Assembly (NCBI GenBank): GCA_039190005.1
Contig: JBCCYM010000033.1
Coordinates: 1 to 19,493 of the forward strand
Length of the DNA: 19,493 nt
DNA from: JBCCYM01 sp039190005
GTDB lineage: Bacteria; Pseudomonadota; Gammaproteobacteria; UBA12402
Reading direction: 5' to 3'
Below are positions 1-8,861 of this stretch, in pieces. Position numbers and translations under genes: made by a program. Position 1 is the stretch's first letter, and each line of letters begins with the position of its first letter. The notes below the pieces were generated by a model that saw only the letters and a program-made list of their open reading frames with translations, was not told the origin of the DNA and did not search any database.

Positions 1-106
1 GAATGGCATGAGACTTAAATATTGTTCATTAAACAAAATTAATTAAAGAAAACTATTATTTTAAAGCAAGAAATCTCTACCTCAATTAAGACGCGCTTAC
101 CCCCTC

Positions 107-134
107 TTGAATTTTTGAGCATATAGTGTAAAAT
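107..134 (+). promoter_or_regulatory. Putative sigma70 promoter of the secreted-protein gene
   Basis: A -35-like TTGAAT (107-112) is followed after 16 bases by a -10-like TAAAAT (129-134), 38 bases ahead of the start codon at 173. The leader then shows a good ribosome-binding site, AAGGGGAG (157-164), at 8 bases from the ATG. Consensus match is fair; assignment is by eye only. Confidence 0.4.
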
Positions 135-172
135 GTCCTTATCATTCTGCAAAATTAAGGGGAGTCGGAGAA

Positions 173-1285
173 ATGAAAAGCTTTTTAATAATTTTTGCAC
201 TTTTGGCAATGCCTTTTTGTGCGTATAGTCAAAGCAACTCAGCTATTAATTTACAAACATACGGCGGCTGGACAAATTCTATTGATACTTCTAAAACAAC
301 ACAAGCACTTAATAAAAAAGGCGTCAGTTTTAACTCTACATCGCCATATTATAACGAAGCAAAATGCCCTGATCCACATGTGAATGCCGTTATTGCCTCT
401 ACTTTTTATGACCCTAAACCTATCGATTATGACAATAAGGTCGCTATGAATAATATTACACAAATTTCATTAGCGGAAGGTTATAATACTGTGTTATTGA
501 CATCACATAATAGAAACCCTGAACTTATCGATAATAGTGAAAATCTCGAAAACTGGTTATCCTGCCCTAAGCTCAAAGAAGTCGTTATTGATACAAGCGG
601 TAGCAATCTTGCATTTGGAACGACTGATGGTATAGTTTCATATCGTTACTTTTCTAACTATCAAAAAACGTTTGGGCATAAACTCTCAGCCACAATTATT
701 TCTGACTCAAGCGCAGCAGGTGCGGGCCCTCTTAAAAAGAGCATTCTAGCAGCTGGCGCAAAAACATATATCGCTGCAAGTGGACCGGTGTTTAGTAAAT
801 TTTCACCTAAAGATTTAACTTATCTGATTTATCGCTATTTCAGTCGGTATCCTCATCGATTGGTTAAACACGATGTTACAGATATGTTGGCAGCAGTTGA
901 TCCAGTTCGGGCAAAAACCGATGGGATGTATTATGGACAAATTTACAAGAGAGGATCACTTGCTAATCCCATTACTGTATCGCCAAAGAATCAACAGCAA
1001 AAAACGACTACTAAAACTGAACAAGAAGTCACTTATACATATAAAACGCCAGGGACACATATTTTGGATAAAATCCAGATGACATTAAATAATGGAAAAA
1101 AGATAAGATGCGCATGGGAAAGTGGTCCAAAGGGTTTATATGTTTATTGGTATCCAAGAGTACTCTCCTCACCTACAGTCGCAATAGAAGTCAACCAAGC
1201 TGGTACAAGATGTTTTGCCTATTATGTTACTGATCCTAGTGAGAATAATTTCCTTTACTACTCTGAGAGTGATCTTTCTAAATAA
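173..1285 (+). CDS. Secreted protein of unknown function, 370 aa
   Basis: I do not recognise the family. The protein starts with a clear Sec signal peptide (KS, then FLIIFALLAMPF) with a likely cut after AYS at residue 19; the Cys at 16 is not in a lipobox, so export to the periplasm or outside is inferred rather than lipidation. Residues 60-260 look like one folded domain with alternating hydrophobic strands (VNAVIAST, NTVLLTSHN, EVVIDTSG, SATIISDSSAAGAG, AKTYIAASGP), reminiscent of an alpha/beta or Rossmann-like layout, but I see no catalytic signature I can name. A Gln/Lys/Thr-rich linker (about 272-285) leads to a small C-terminal beta-rich domain (286-360) with two cysteines (313, 347) that could pair. 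The start is supported by AAGGGGAG 8 bases upstream. The gene stands alone and converges on the cupin gene. Confidence 0.8.
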   Translation: MKSFLIIFALLAMPFCAYSQSNSAINLQTYGGWTNSIDTSKTTQALNKKGVSFNSTSPYYNEAKCPDPHVNAVIASTFYDPKPIDYDNKVAMNNITQISLAEGYNTVLLTSHNRNPELIDNSENLENWLSCPKLKEVVIDTSGSNLAFGTTDGIVSYRYFSNYQKTFGHKLSATIISDSSAAGAGPLKKSILAAGAKTYIAASGPVFSKFSPKDLTYLIYRYFSRYPHRLVKHDVTDMLAAVDPVRAKTDGMYYGQIYKRGSLANPITVSPKNQQQKTTTKTEQEVTYTYKTPGTHILDKIQMTLNNGKKIRCAWESGPKGLYVYWYPRVLSSPTVAIEVNQAGTRCFAYYVTDPSENNFLYYSESDLSK

Positions 1286-1310
1286 CAAATAGACTGTTTA
1301 AAAAATTACA

Positions 1311-1787
1311 TTAGCGAGTTATTTTCCTAAGCGCATCTTCACCAAGACCTATGTCCAAATAATGCTGTCTTACGGCATTAATATGCGTGTAAACATCAGT
1401 CATTTTATCTTTTTCACCTTCTTTTCCAGGATAAATAATTGGACCTGTGACGACACTGTATAGTAGTGTATTTTCAACAAATGTTGGCGTATGTAACTCA
1501 CCCGGCACTTCATAAAGAAAATGACCAGTTCTAGCTTCCCAATTATGTTCGGGATAATACCAATGACCGTAGGCGGTAAAAATAAACAGTGGTTTGGTAT
1601 GGTAATGTGTTGCCATCGCGGTATTGGCTTTAGCCTTTATAAAAATAGCCCAACTGCCATCGGTAACATTAAGCATAACTGGCAATACCGAAATACCATT
1701 ACCACCGTTCATCCAACGCTGATCGTTTTCCAAATCAACTTGGTTAGTCAGCTCATTAATCATGTTGCACATACTGTATTGGTTCAT
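1311..1787 (-). CDS. Cupin, 2,4'-dihydroxyacetophenone dioxygenase-like, 158 aa
   Basis: This is a small single-domain cupin resembling the 2,4'-dihydroxyacetophenone dioxygenase/ChrR-like cupin group, which bind a metal in a beta barrel. The metal motifs seen are HYH (61-63) in the first cupin box and PGELHT (95-100, His99) in the second, with the characteristic aromatic run GHWYYPEHNW (74-83) between them; Glu80 or Glu84 could supply a fourth ligand. No signal peptide or membrane span is present, so it should be cytoplasmic. A GGAG (1798-1801) lies 10 bases before the ATG. There is no aromatic-degradation gene nearby, so the true substrate cannot be inferred, and the name describes family resemblance rather than activity. 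It is transcribed alone and converges with the secreted-protein gene, with only 25 bases between the stops. Confidence 0.8.
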   Translation of the reverse strand: MNQYSMCNMINELTNQVDLENDQRWMNGGNGISVLPVMLNVTDGSWAIFIKAKANTAMATHYHTKPLFIFTAYGHWYYPEHNWEARTGHFLYEVPGELHTPTFVENTLLYSVVTGPIIYPGKEGEKDKMTDVYTHINAVRQHYLDIGLGEDALRKITR

Positions 1788-1946
1788 ACTATTTTTACTC
1801 CAAATGATATAAATGAAATTATAAATAAATTTTGACCAAAAAATTTAGTTAACCATATTTTAGACTAACTATTTTAATTTCAGCTTAAGTAAATCACATA
1901 ATAAAGCAACTTAAGCGCAAATCAACCTCGCTTAGTGATAATTGAT

Positions 1947-2093
1947 CTAATTTAATTTGATAAAAGCGCGCGGTTGTAAAATATCATCCTTGTCAATTCC
2001 TGGTTCTATTTCATGCCATTCGATACCATGATATGTCTTTCCATTAAAATAGCCGATAGGCATCCTGTCAATTTGCTTGTAAGACATCAACAT
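1947..2093 (-). CDS. Possible small protein, 48 aa
   Basis: An ATG at 2093 opens a 48-codon frame (begins MLMSYKQIDRMPIGYFNG, ends PRAFIKLN) with a protein-like, mixed and soluble composition. It starts just after an in-frame TAG (2099-2101 region) and has alternative ATGs at codons 3 and 11. No convincing Shine-Dalgarno sequence precedes the first ATG; a weak AGG sits just before codon 11. It fills most of the otherwise empty gap between the cupin and the EamA transporter (1788-2194). It could be a real small gene, the remnant of a larger one, or chance; I do not recognise it. Confidence 0.3.
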   Translation of the reverse strand: MLMSYKQIDRMPIGYFNGKTYHGIEWHEIEPGIDKDDILQPRAFIKLN

Positions 2094-2114
2094 GTTATGC
2101 TATCTTTTTTATTC

Positions 2115-2143
2115 TTGAAGCACAGACTATTTTCTATTATGAT
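2115..2143 (+). promoter_or_regulatory. Putative sigma70 promoter of the EamA transporter
   Basis: TTGAAG (2115-2120) and TATGAT (2138-2143) are separated by 17 bases, 51 bases upstream of the start codon. The transporter also has a strong ribosome-binding site, AGGAGGAG, just upstream of its ATG. Confidence 0.5.
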
Positions 2144-2194
2144 GAGTATAGTCATCCTTTCATTTTAAGATATCGACAGCGTTAGGAGGAGAAG

Positions 2195-3103
2195 ATGATT
2201 AATTCATTAATCAATACCAAACCAGGTCAAACCTTGTTGCTCTTTATTTTATCACTTTTATGGGCTGGGGTATTTCTATTTGTCAAGATCGCTGATCAAA
2301 GCATGCAACCATTGACGCTGATGGCAGGTCGAGCAGTATTTGGCACATTATTTATTTTTTGTATACTTCTACTACAAGGAAAGTGGCATTTAATCAAAGC
2401 GCAATTGAATCCGCGTTCTCAGCGAATACTTTTGTTTAATGGCATATGTATCGCGTTCATGTGGTTTACTATTGCTAAAAGTGAACAAGTGATTACTGTC
2501 GCGATGGCCTCTTTTCTACTAACAAGCTTAGCCGTTTTTTCTTGGATCATCGCGACTTTTTTTACTAGAGAACGATCTTTTTATCTATTGAATCTTTTTG
2601 GCATCATTGTTTCAGTATTTGCTTTTATCATTATGCTCGGCTTTAAGGAAATTTTTCATGGCAACAAGAGCGTTTGGTACGCGTTACTTTACGCGATAGG
2701 GATACTGGTTTTTGTTATTGGCTCGGCAACCATGAAGCATTCTAAAATTAACGTGAAACCAATTGTTGGCACATTATATAGCCTTTTTTATGCCATGATT
2801 TTTTTACTCTTATTCGCGTTTATATTTGAGCATCCTATACATGAGCATTACAATGCTTCGGCGTTGATATCGGTTTTGGGTCTCGGGATTCTTAGTACGG
2901 GCATAGGCTATATGATTTTTTTCTCTTTAGTTACCTATGCCGGACAAATTTTTGCTTCACTCAATGGGTATTTGGTGCCGGTTTTGGGCTTTATCATTGG
3001 TATTTTGTTTATGAAAGAACCCTACGCCATACATCAAATTTTAGCGTTGCTGGTTATTTTAATTGGCATGTTTGCCACAAATTACTCAAAGTCTATCAAG
3101 TGA
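2195..3103 (+). CDS. DMT superfamily (EamA) permease, 302 aa
   Basis: The protein is almost entirely hydrophobic with about ten predicted membrane spans arranged as two EamA-type repeats (roughly residues 14-150 and 158-298), the usual architecture and length of drug/metabolite transporters. Typical family cues are LLWAGVFLFVKIA in the first span, the ITVAMASFLLTSLAVFSWIIA segment near 105 and the closing EPYAIHQILALLVILIGMFATN, where the conserved Glu-Pro before the last span is seen in many EamA exporters. The start has a near-ideal AGGAGGAG Shine-Dalgarno sequence. Known members export amino acids, metabolites or drugs; the substrate here cannot be read from sequence. It sits alone between two gaps with its own promoter. 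Confidence 0.9.
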   Translation: MINSLINTKPGQTLLLFILSLLWAGVFLFVKIADQSMQPLTLMAGRAVFGTLFIFCILLLQGKWHLIKAQLNPRSQRILLFNGICIAFMWFTIAKSEQVITVAMASFLLTSLAVFSWIIATFFTRERSFYLLNLFGIIVSVFAFIIMLGFKEIFHGNKSVWYALLYAIGILVFVIGSATMKHSKINVKPIVGTLYSLFYAMIFLLLFAFIFEHPIHEHYNASALISVLGLGILSTGIGYMIFFSLVTYAGQIFASLNGYLVPVLGFIIGILFMKEPYAIHQILALLVILIGMFATNYSKSIK

Positions 3104-3245
3104 CAGATGAATATATCTTGAGCTGTTTACACAACTTTACAAACTTTTAAGCGATTTAATCCAAATTTAACCCTAACAAAGCTTGCATATTGGCGTAATT
3201 TACAGCATCATTAGCGCCAGTGTTCACTAAAACTAAAGAATGCCC

Positions 3246-4616
3246 ATGAAAAAATACATTATTCTGATTCTCTTATCTTTTTTAACCTGTTCGTCAATGG
3301 CTTCTATTGACGTAAATCCTGATGGCCTGTCTATGGGAGAAACACGCAACTCGATTGCGCCGATGCTAGCACGTGTGATGCCAGCCGTAGTCAATATTAC
3401 CATAGAAGGTCAAGTAGCGACCGCGAAAGATCCCTTTCGTCATGATGAACCTTCTAATCAAACACAAAAAAATCAGTCTACGCCCAATGGTGGCAAATTT
3501 GTCGGAATCGGTTCTGGTGTGATTATTGACGCGAAAAACGGTTATATTGTGACTAACGCGCATGTGGTTTCTGAAGCGCAAAGCATTTTAGTCCGTCTGA
3601 AAGATGGCCGTCGATTTACGGCTAAACTCATTGGCGCCGATAATGAACATGACGTGGCGCTACTACAGATTCACGCCAATAACTTAACGCAATTACCTTT
3701 GGCTGATTCAAGCAATCTGAAAGTCGGTGATTTTGTTGCCGCTGTTGGCAGCCCCTATGATCTGCAACAGACAGTCACTTCCGGTATTATCAGCGCCTTG
3801 CACCGCAGTAATTTAGGCATTGAGAAGTTTGAAGATTTTATTCAGACTGACGCGCCCATTAATCCTGGCAATTCCGGTGGCGCGCTTGTCGATTCTCAAG
3901 GTAAATTCATCGGCATGAACACCGCCATTGTCGCGCCTGATCATGTCGGCAATGTTGGCATTGGCTTTTCAATTCCATCAAACACGGTAAAACGTGTTGT
4001 AAAACAACTGATACAATATGGCAAAATACAACGCGGCATGGTGGGTGTACAAGTACAAACACTCACACCGGATCTGGCGCAGGCTTTCAATATGCCTGGA
4101 CAAAAAGGTGCCGTGGTTTCAATGGTAATGCCTAACTCGCCAGCCGCGAAAGCCGGGCTTAAAGTTGGTGATATTATCACCAAAATTAATGATCAAGCCA
4201 TTGTGACAGCTGATCAAGTGCATAATATTGTCGGCTTGATGTTACTTGGTCAAAAAATAAATATGTCGATTATGCGTCATGGCAAACAACAGACGATCAC
4301 CGCGCAATCAATAAGCGCCACACAAGATATTGCCTTATTACGTCAAGCAAATCCTTATTTGTTTGGTGTAACACTTAGCAATGTTACGATTGGTAGCCCG
4401 CAAGTTGGTAGTATTAAAGGCGCAGCAGTCATGCGCGTAGCGTATAGCAGCCCTGCGTCTATCGCTGGTTTACTTCCGGGCGATATTATCACATCGGTAA
4501 ATAATACTAAGATAAATAACATTGATGACCTGAAAAAAATCGCTGAAAAAAGTAAAAATGGTTTATTATTGCATGTATTACGTGGCAATGGCTCATTCTA
4601 CATTATGATTCAATAG
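3246..4616 (+). CDS. Periplasmic serine endoprotease, DegP/DegQ (HtrA) family
   Basis: The product is a Do-type HtrA protease that degrades or refolds damaged envelope proteins in the periplasm. A signal peptide (MKKYIILILLSFLTCSSMA) precedes the trypsin-like domain. Counting from the ATG at 3240, the catalytic triad is His108 (TNAHVV), Asp138 (EHDVALLQI) and Ser212 (NPGNSGGAL), followed by PDZ1 (about 265-355) and PDZ2 (about 372-456). The LA loop region (about 60-86) is short, which is more DegQ-like than E. coli DegP-like. Two ATGs compete, at 3240 and 3246; I prefer 3246 because the purine stretch TAAAGA (3234-3239) then sits at a usable distance, but the difference is two residues. It is 32 bases upstream of the RND adaptor gene on the same strand with no obvious terminator between, so cotranscription is likely. 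Confidence 0.95.
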   Translation: MKKYIILILLSFLTCSSMASIDVNPDGLSMGETRNSIAPMLARVMPAVVNITIEGQVATAKDPFRHDEPSNQTQKNQSTPNGGKFVGIGSGVIIDAKNGYIVTNAHVVSEAQSILVRLKDGRRFTAKLIGADNEHDVALLQIHANNLTQLPLADSSNLKVGDFVAAVGSPYDLQQTVTSGIISALHRSNLGIEKFEDFIQTDAPINPGNSGGALVDSQGKFIGMNTAIVAPDHVGNVGIGFSIPSNTVKRVVKQLIQYGKIQRGMVGVQVQTLTPDLAQAFNMPGQKGAVVSMVMPNSPAAKAGLKVGDIITKINDQAIVTADQVHNIVGLMLLGQKINMSIMRHGKQQTITAQSISATQDIALLRQANPYLFGVTLSNVTIGSPQVGSIKGAAVMRVAYSSPASIAGLLPGDIITSVNNTKINNIDDLKKIAEKSKNGLLLHVLRGNGSFYIMIQ

Positions 4617-4648
4617 CATGTAGATAACCGTTAAGCAAGAGGTATTAT

Positions 4649-5740
4649 ATGAAACATAATCACCAAAGCTATATTGCCATTACTTTATTTAGCTTGCTGC
4701 TTTTAGTGAATCAAGCAGCACTCGCTGTTGGCAAAAGTTTGCAAGATTTAATGCCCTCAACAACCACAGTAACCACTGTCGCGGCAAAAGAAATTACCTG
4801 GCGAGAATCGGTACAAAGTGTCGGCAGCTTGAGCGCGTTTAAAGGCGCGACAATTACCGCGCAAGCCAACGGACCAGTAACAGAAATTTATTTCAAATCC
4901 GGCGATGAGGTTAAAAAAGGACAAAAACTGGTACAAATTTATCCTGATATTTTGCAAGCGCAAATCGCGCAAGCTAAAGCCAATGAAGCCTTAAATAAGG
5001 CGACTTATGAACGTGATAAAAAACTTGTGGCTAAAGGTTTTGTCACCGCGGAAGCCCTAGACACAGCCAAGGCGAATTATGAATTTTCCGCGGCTCAGGT
5101 CAGACAGTATGAAGCGCAATTATCACAGTATGTCATTACGGCGCCTTTCTCGGGCAGGATTGGTTTAAATCAGGTCAGTATTGGCAGCTATCTTACTGTC
5201 GGCACACCGATTGTTGATCTGCAAGATATTAATTCACTAAGAGTAGACTTCAGCTTACCGGAAACGTATCTTAATCAGGTGAAAGTCGGCGAATCGGTCT
5301 CACTTACAAGTAACGCCTATCCGGATAAAAGCTTTCAGGGTAACGTCTATGCCATAGATTCCTCCATTGATACTGATACCCGTATGATCAGCGTTCGCGC
5401 TAAAATTGACAACGATAAACACCAACTACTGCCTGGCGCCTATGTTGAGGTGACACTTTATCTCACCAATAGCAAACAAGTGATTGTGATTCCAGCGACA
5501 GCGGTGCAATATTCACCGGAAGGCGCTTATGTGTATTTACTCTCCAAAGACAAAAAGAAAGCGATCAAAACACCGGTTTCTTTGGGCGAACAATTAGATA
5601 ATAACCAGATCATTATTACCAAAGGCTTAAAGCCTGGAGACCCTATCATCACTGGTGGGCAAATGAAATTGATGTACAGCGATTATAATGTCAAGGTTGC
5701 TGACAATAAAACGGCCGGCAATCCGCCAACAAGCAAGTAA
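4649..5740 (+). CDS. RND efflux pump periplasmic adaptor (membrane fusion protein), 363 aa
   Basis: The product is the periplasmic linker of a tripartite RND exporter, bridging the inner-membrane pump to an outer-membrane channel. It starts with a signal peptide cut near residue 26 (AALA-VG) and has no lipobox Cys, so it is probably not lipid-anchored. Seen in order are a biotinyl-lipoyl-like half (ITAQANGPVTEIYFKSGDEV), an alpha-helical hairpin (about 105-165, KANEALNKATYERDKKLVAKG), the second lipoyl half (YVITAPFSGRIG), a beta-barrel domain beginning LRVDFSLPE and a C-terminal membrane-proximal domain. The sequence resembles the MexH/AcrA branch of HAE1 adaptors. AAGAGGT lies 5 bases before the ATG. 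The stop is only 5 bases from the pump gene, so the two are one transcriptional and probably translationally coupled unit. Confidence 0.93.
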   Translation: MKHNHQSYIAITLFSLLLLVNQAALAVGKSLQDLMPSTTTVTTVAAKEITWRESVQSVGSLSAFKGATITAQANGPVTEIYFKSGDEVKKGQKLVQIYPDILQAQIAQAKANEALNKATYERDKKLVAKGFVTAEALDTAKANYEFSAAQVRQYEAQLSQYVITAPFSGRIGLNQVSIGSYLTVGTPIVDLQDINSLRVDFSLPETYLNQVKVGESVSLTSNAYPDKSFQGNVYAIDSSIDTDTRMISVRAKIDNDKHQLLPGAYVEVTLYLTNSKQVIVIPATAVQYSPEGAYVYLLSKDKKKAIKTPVSLGEQLDNNQIIITKGLKPGDPIITGGQMKLMYSDYNVKVADNKTAGNPPTSK

Positions 5741-5745
5741 TTGAC

Positions 5746-8700
5746 ATGAAACCAAACAACGATCATTTATCAAAGCGTAGCTTTACCGATTTTTTTATTC
5801 AAAGACCAGTCATTGCCTTAATTGTCTGTTTTATGCTGGTCCTATTCGGTATTGTCTCGATCAGCCGACTGCCTGTACGCCAGTTTCCTAAAATAGACAG
5901 TTCGGTAATTACCATCACCACCCAATATCCCGGCGCCAGCGCGCAAACAATTGCCAGCACCATCACCAGACCATTAGAAAACGCGATTGCTAATGTTCAA
6001 GGCATCGACTATATTGAAGCGCAAAGCAATTATAATCAAAGTGTGATTACCGTCCATCTGAAAATTGGCTATAACATCAACTATGCCATGAGCGATATTA
6101 ACGCCCAGGTTTCATCGACACTGTGGGAATTACCTCAAAACATCAACGATCCGATCATACAAAAGAATGACCCGAACGCCACACCGGTGTATTATTTTGC
6201 TTTCAGCAGTGATACTGTCCCCGCCATCGCGATTGGTAATTTCCTCACCACCACACTTAAACCTTTACTGTCAACGGTACCCGGCGTTGGTCAAGTCACT
6301 GTCTTTGGCGAGAATAAATACGCCATGCGTATTTGGCTAGATCCCAACTTAATGACCGCGCAGAATATTACCGCCTCTGATGTTCAAAACGCCTTGAACA
6401 GTGGCAATGTCCAAGCGGCTGCCGGTAAAATTGAAACTCAATACCAGCAATATCAAGTACAAGCAAATACGGATTTACACACGGCCAAGCAATTTAATGA
6501 TCTGATTGTCAAACAATCCGATGGCAAATTAGTAAGAATTAAAGATATTGGTCACGCTGAACTGGGCGCTCAGGACAGTGACAGTTATTCGGTATTTCTT
6601 GATGGCAAACCGGCTGTCGCGATTGCCATCATACCTAAATCAGACGCGAATCCATTGGTTGTCGCCAAAGGTATTCAGAAAATTCTGCCACAGATGAAAC
6701 AAATGCTACCTCAAGGTGTGAAGCTTTCACTTTCTTACAATGTTTCTTCATTTATTTCCGCGTCTTTAAAAGAAGTAGTGAAAACACTTATTGAAGCGAT
6801 GATTATTGTGATGTTAGTCGTTTTTATGATTCTCGGCTCACTACGGACAGTTGTTGTACCGCTGGTCACCATTCCATTATCATTAATCAGTGCCTGTACC
6901 TTAATGTTTCTCTTGGGCTACAGCATCAACACCTTAACCCTGTTAGCCGCTGTGCTGGCCATTGGTTTGGTTGTTGATGACGCGATTGTTGTCACTGAAA
7001 ACATTCACCGCCACATCATCAATGGCGACACCCCGTTTCAAGCGGCGATTAAAGGCACACGCGAAATTCGCTTTGCCGTCATTGCCATGACCTTAACCCT
7101 GGCTTCAGCTTATCTACCTATCGCCTTTATAACCGGTCTAACGGGCATTTTATTCAGTGAATTTGCCTTGGCGCTTGCCTGCACGGTGATTATGTCTGGC
7201 ATATTTGCCCTGGTATTATCACCGATGATGTGTTCAAAACTAATGAAATCCGGTGGTTCTGGCAGTAAATTCGAGCATTTTGTCGACAATATTTCACAAA
7301 AAACATCAAACGCTTATCAAAAAGTATTACACTTTTTAATTAAAATCCGCTGGCTTGTCCTCGGTATCGCGCTGATTATTTATGCCGGCGGCATTATCGC
7401 TTTCACCGGTCTACACTCGGAATTAGCGCCACCGGAAGACCAAGGTTATCTGATGGGTATTATGCGCGGACCGGCACTAGCTAATCTTAACTATATTGAA
7501 AAGCACAGCCAGGAAATAGCCGATATTTATCGTCAATCACCCGATGTCTATCAAGATATGGTTATCAATGGCTTTCCTTTTGGTGTGAATTCAGCGTTCA
7601 CACTAGCCGTTCTCAAACCTTGGAATGAACGCAAAGATTCCGCCTTTAAGCTGTTGATCAACTGGTTCCCGAAAATGTATGAACTGCCCGGTGTGATGGC
7701 TTATCCCGTGAACCCACCTACCCTGCCAGGCTCAACGCCTTTTGTGACCCTCGAATATGTGCTTAAAACAACCCAAGGCACAGCGTATCTCAATCAGTAC
7801 ACGCAAAAATTCTTAAACGCGGTACAACAATGGGGTGGCGTGCTCTCACTGGACACAGATTTTAAACTCGACAAACCTTATGTCGATATTCAGATCAACC
7901 GCAATCTCGCGGCCGAATTAGGGGTGAGTATGCAACAAATCGCCCAGACACTCAGCACCTATCTCGGACAACCGATTAGCACGCGTTTTGTCATGGATAA
8001 TCAGAATTACGAAGTGATCCCGCAACTTTACGCCAAATATCGCAATAAGCCCAATATCCCCAATAATCTCTATGTGCGCAGCGCTTCAGGCAAACTGATA
8101 CCACTGGCAAACCTGGTGACGATCAAACAAGTTACCGCCGCCCGTCAGATCAATGATTTTCAACAACTAAACTCAGCGAAAATTACCGGTGTACTGCCAA
8201 GCAGTGTCACGATCGGAACCGCCTACGATAAACTCAATCAGATTGCCAAACAAATACTGCCTAATGACATTCATACCGATACCGCTGGTCAGTTGCGTCA
8301 ATATGTCGAAGCCAAAGGTAAAATGACCATGGTGTTTATCTTTGCCATACTGTTTATTTATCTGGTGCTAGCCGCGCAATTTGAAAACTTTGTTGATCCG
8401 CTGATTGTGATGCTCAGTGTGCCATTGTCATTGACTGGCGCGTTAATCACGTTGCGTGTATTAGGCATCACGCTGAATATTTATACCGAGATCGGTTTGG
8501 TAACCTTATTAGGGCTGATGAGTAAACAAGCCATACTCATTGTTGAATTCGCCAATCAACTCCAGCAACGTGGCTATGAATTTACTCAAGCCATTATCGA
8601 AGCGTCAGGCAAACGTTTACGTCCTATTATCATGACGTCACTCGCCATGGTGCTTGGCGCCATACCATTACTTAAAGTCAGTGGTGCCGGCGCGATCAGT

Positions 8701-8814
8701 CGTTTGGTGATGGGTTTGGTTATTGTCAGCGGCTTAGGCATCGGCACCATTCTAACGGTGTTTATTATTCCGGTGATGTATCATATTTTGTCGCGTAAGA
8801 AACCAGCGCATTAA
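5746..8814 (+). CDS. RND (HAE1) multidrug efflux permease, 1022 aa
   Basis: This is a proton-driven AcrB-type inner-membrane exporter, expected to act as a trimer with the adjacent adaptor and an outer-membrane channel. Length and layout are typical: the first span at about 22-42 (RPVIALIVCFMLVLFGIVSI), a large periplasmic porter domain, spans 2-6 (about 345-492), a second periplasmic domain and spans 8-12 at the C-terminus. The proton-relay pair Asp411-Asp412 is present in GLVVDDAIVVTENI, and the partner lysine is Lys927 in GLMSKQAILIVEFANQ, so the pump looks catalytically intact. No good Shine-Dalgarno precedes the ATG; translation probably follows from the adaptor 5 bases upstream. The cluster lacks an outer-membrane factor, so it must use a channel encoded elsewhere. 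Substrates cannot be predicted. Confidence 0.95.
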   Translation: MKPNNDHLSKRSFTDFFIQRPVIALIVCFMLVLFGIVSISRLPVRQFPKIDSSVITITTQYPGASAQTIASTITRPLENAIANVQGIDYIEAQSNYNQSVITVHLKIGYNINYAMSDINAQVSSTLWELPQNINDPIIQKNDPNATPVYYFAFSSDTVPAIAIGNFLTTTLKPLLSTVPGVGQVTVFGENKYAMRIWLDPNLMTAQNITASDVQNALNSGNVQAAAGKIETQYQQYQVQANTDLHTAKQFNDLIVKQSDGKLVRIKDIGHAELGAQDSDSYSVFLDGKPAVAIAIIPKSDANPLVVAKGIQKILPQMKQMLPQGVKLSLSYNVSSFISASLKEVVKTLIEAMIIVMLVVFMILGSLRTVVVPLVTIPLSLISACTLMFLLGYSINTLTLLAAVLAIGLVVDDAIVVTENIHRHIINGDTPFQAAIKGTREIRFAVIAMTLTLASAYLPIAFITGLTGILFSEFALALACTVIMSGIFALVLSPMMCSKLMKSGGSGSKFEHFVDNISQKTSNAYQKVLHFLIKIRWLVLGIALIIYAGGIIAFTGLHSELAPPEDQGYLMGIMRGPALANLNYIEKHSQEIADIYRQSPDVYQDMVINGFPFGVNSAFTLAVLKPWNERKDSAFKLLINWFPKMYELPGVMAYPVNPPTLPGSTPFVTLEYVLKTTQGTAYLNQYTQKFLNAVQQWGGVLSLDTDFKLDKPYVDIQINRNLAAELGVSMQQIAQTLSTYLGQPISTRFVMDNQNYEVIPQLYAKYRNKPNIPNNLYVRSASGKLIPLANLVTIKQVTAARQINDFQQLNSAKITGVLPSSVTIGTAYDKLNQIAKQILPNDIHTDTAGQLRQYVEAKGKMTMVFIFAILFIYLVLAAQFENFVDPLIVMLSVPLSLTGALITLRVLGITLNIYTEIGLVTLLGLMSKQAILIVEFANQLQQRGYEFTQAIIEASGKRLRPIIMTSLAMVLGAIPLLKVSGAGAISRLVMGLVIVSGLGIGTILTVFIIPVMYHILSRKKPAH

Positions 8815-8861
8815 GCGATTATTACTAAAATACCATTGGATATTTAGTATATGAGGATAGC

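Noticed and set aside
3133..3165. Sigma-E-like promoter upstream of the HtrA gene (AACTT ... TCCAAA)
   Set aside because: The spacing between the two elements is about 22 bases or 13 bases depending on the copy chosen; neither fits the usual 15-17.
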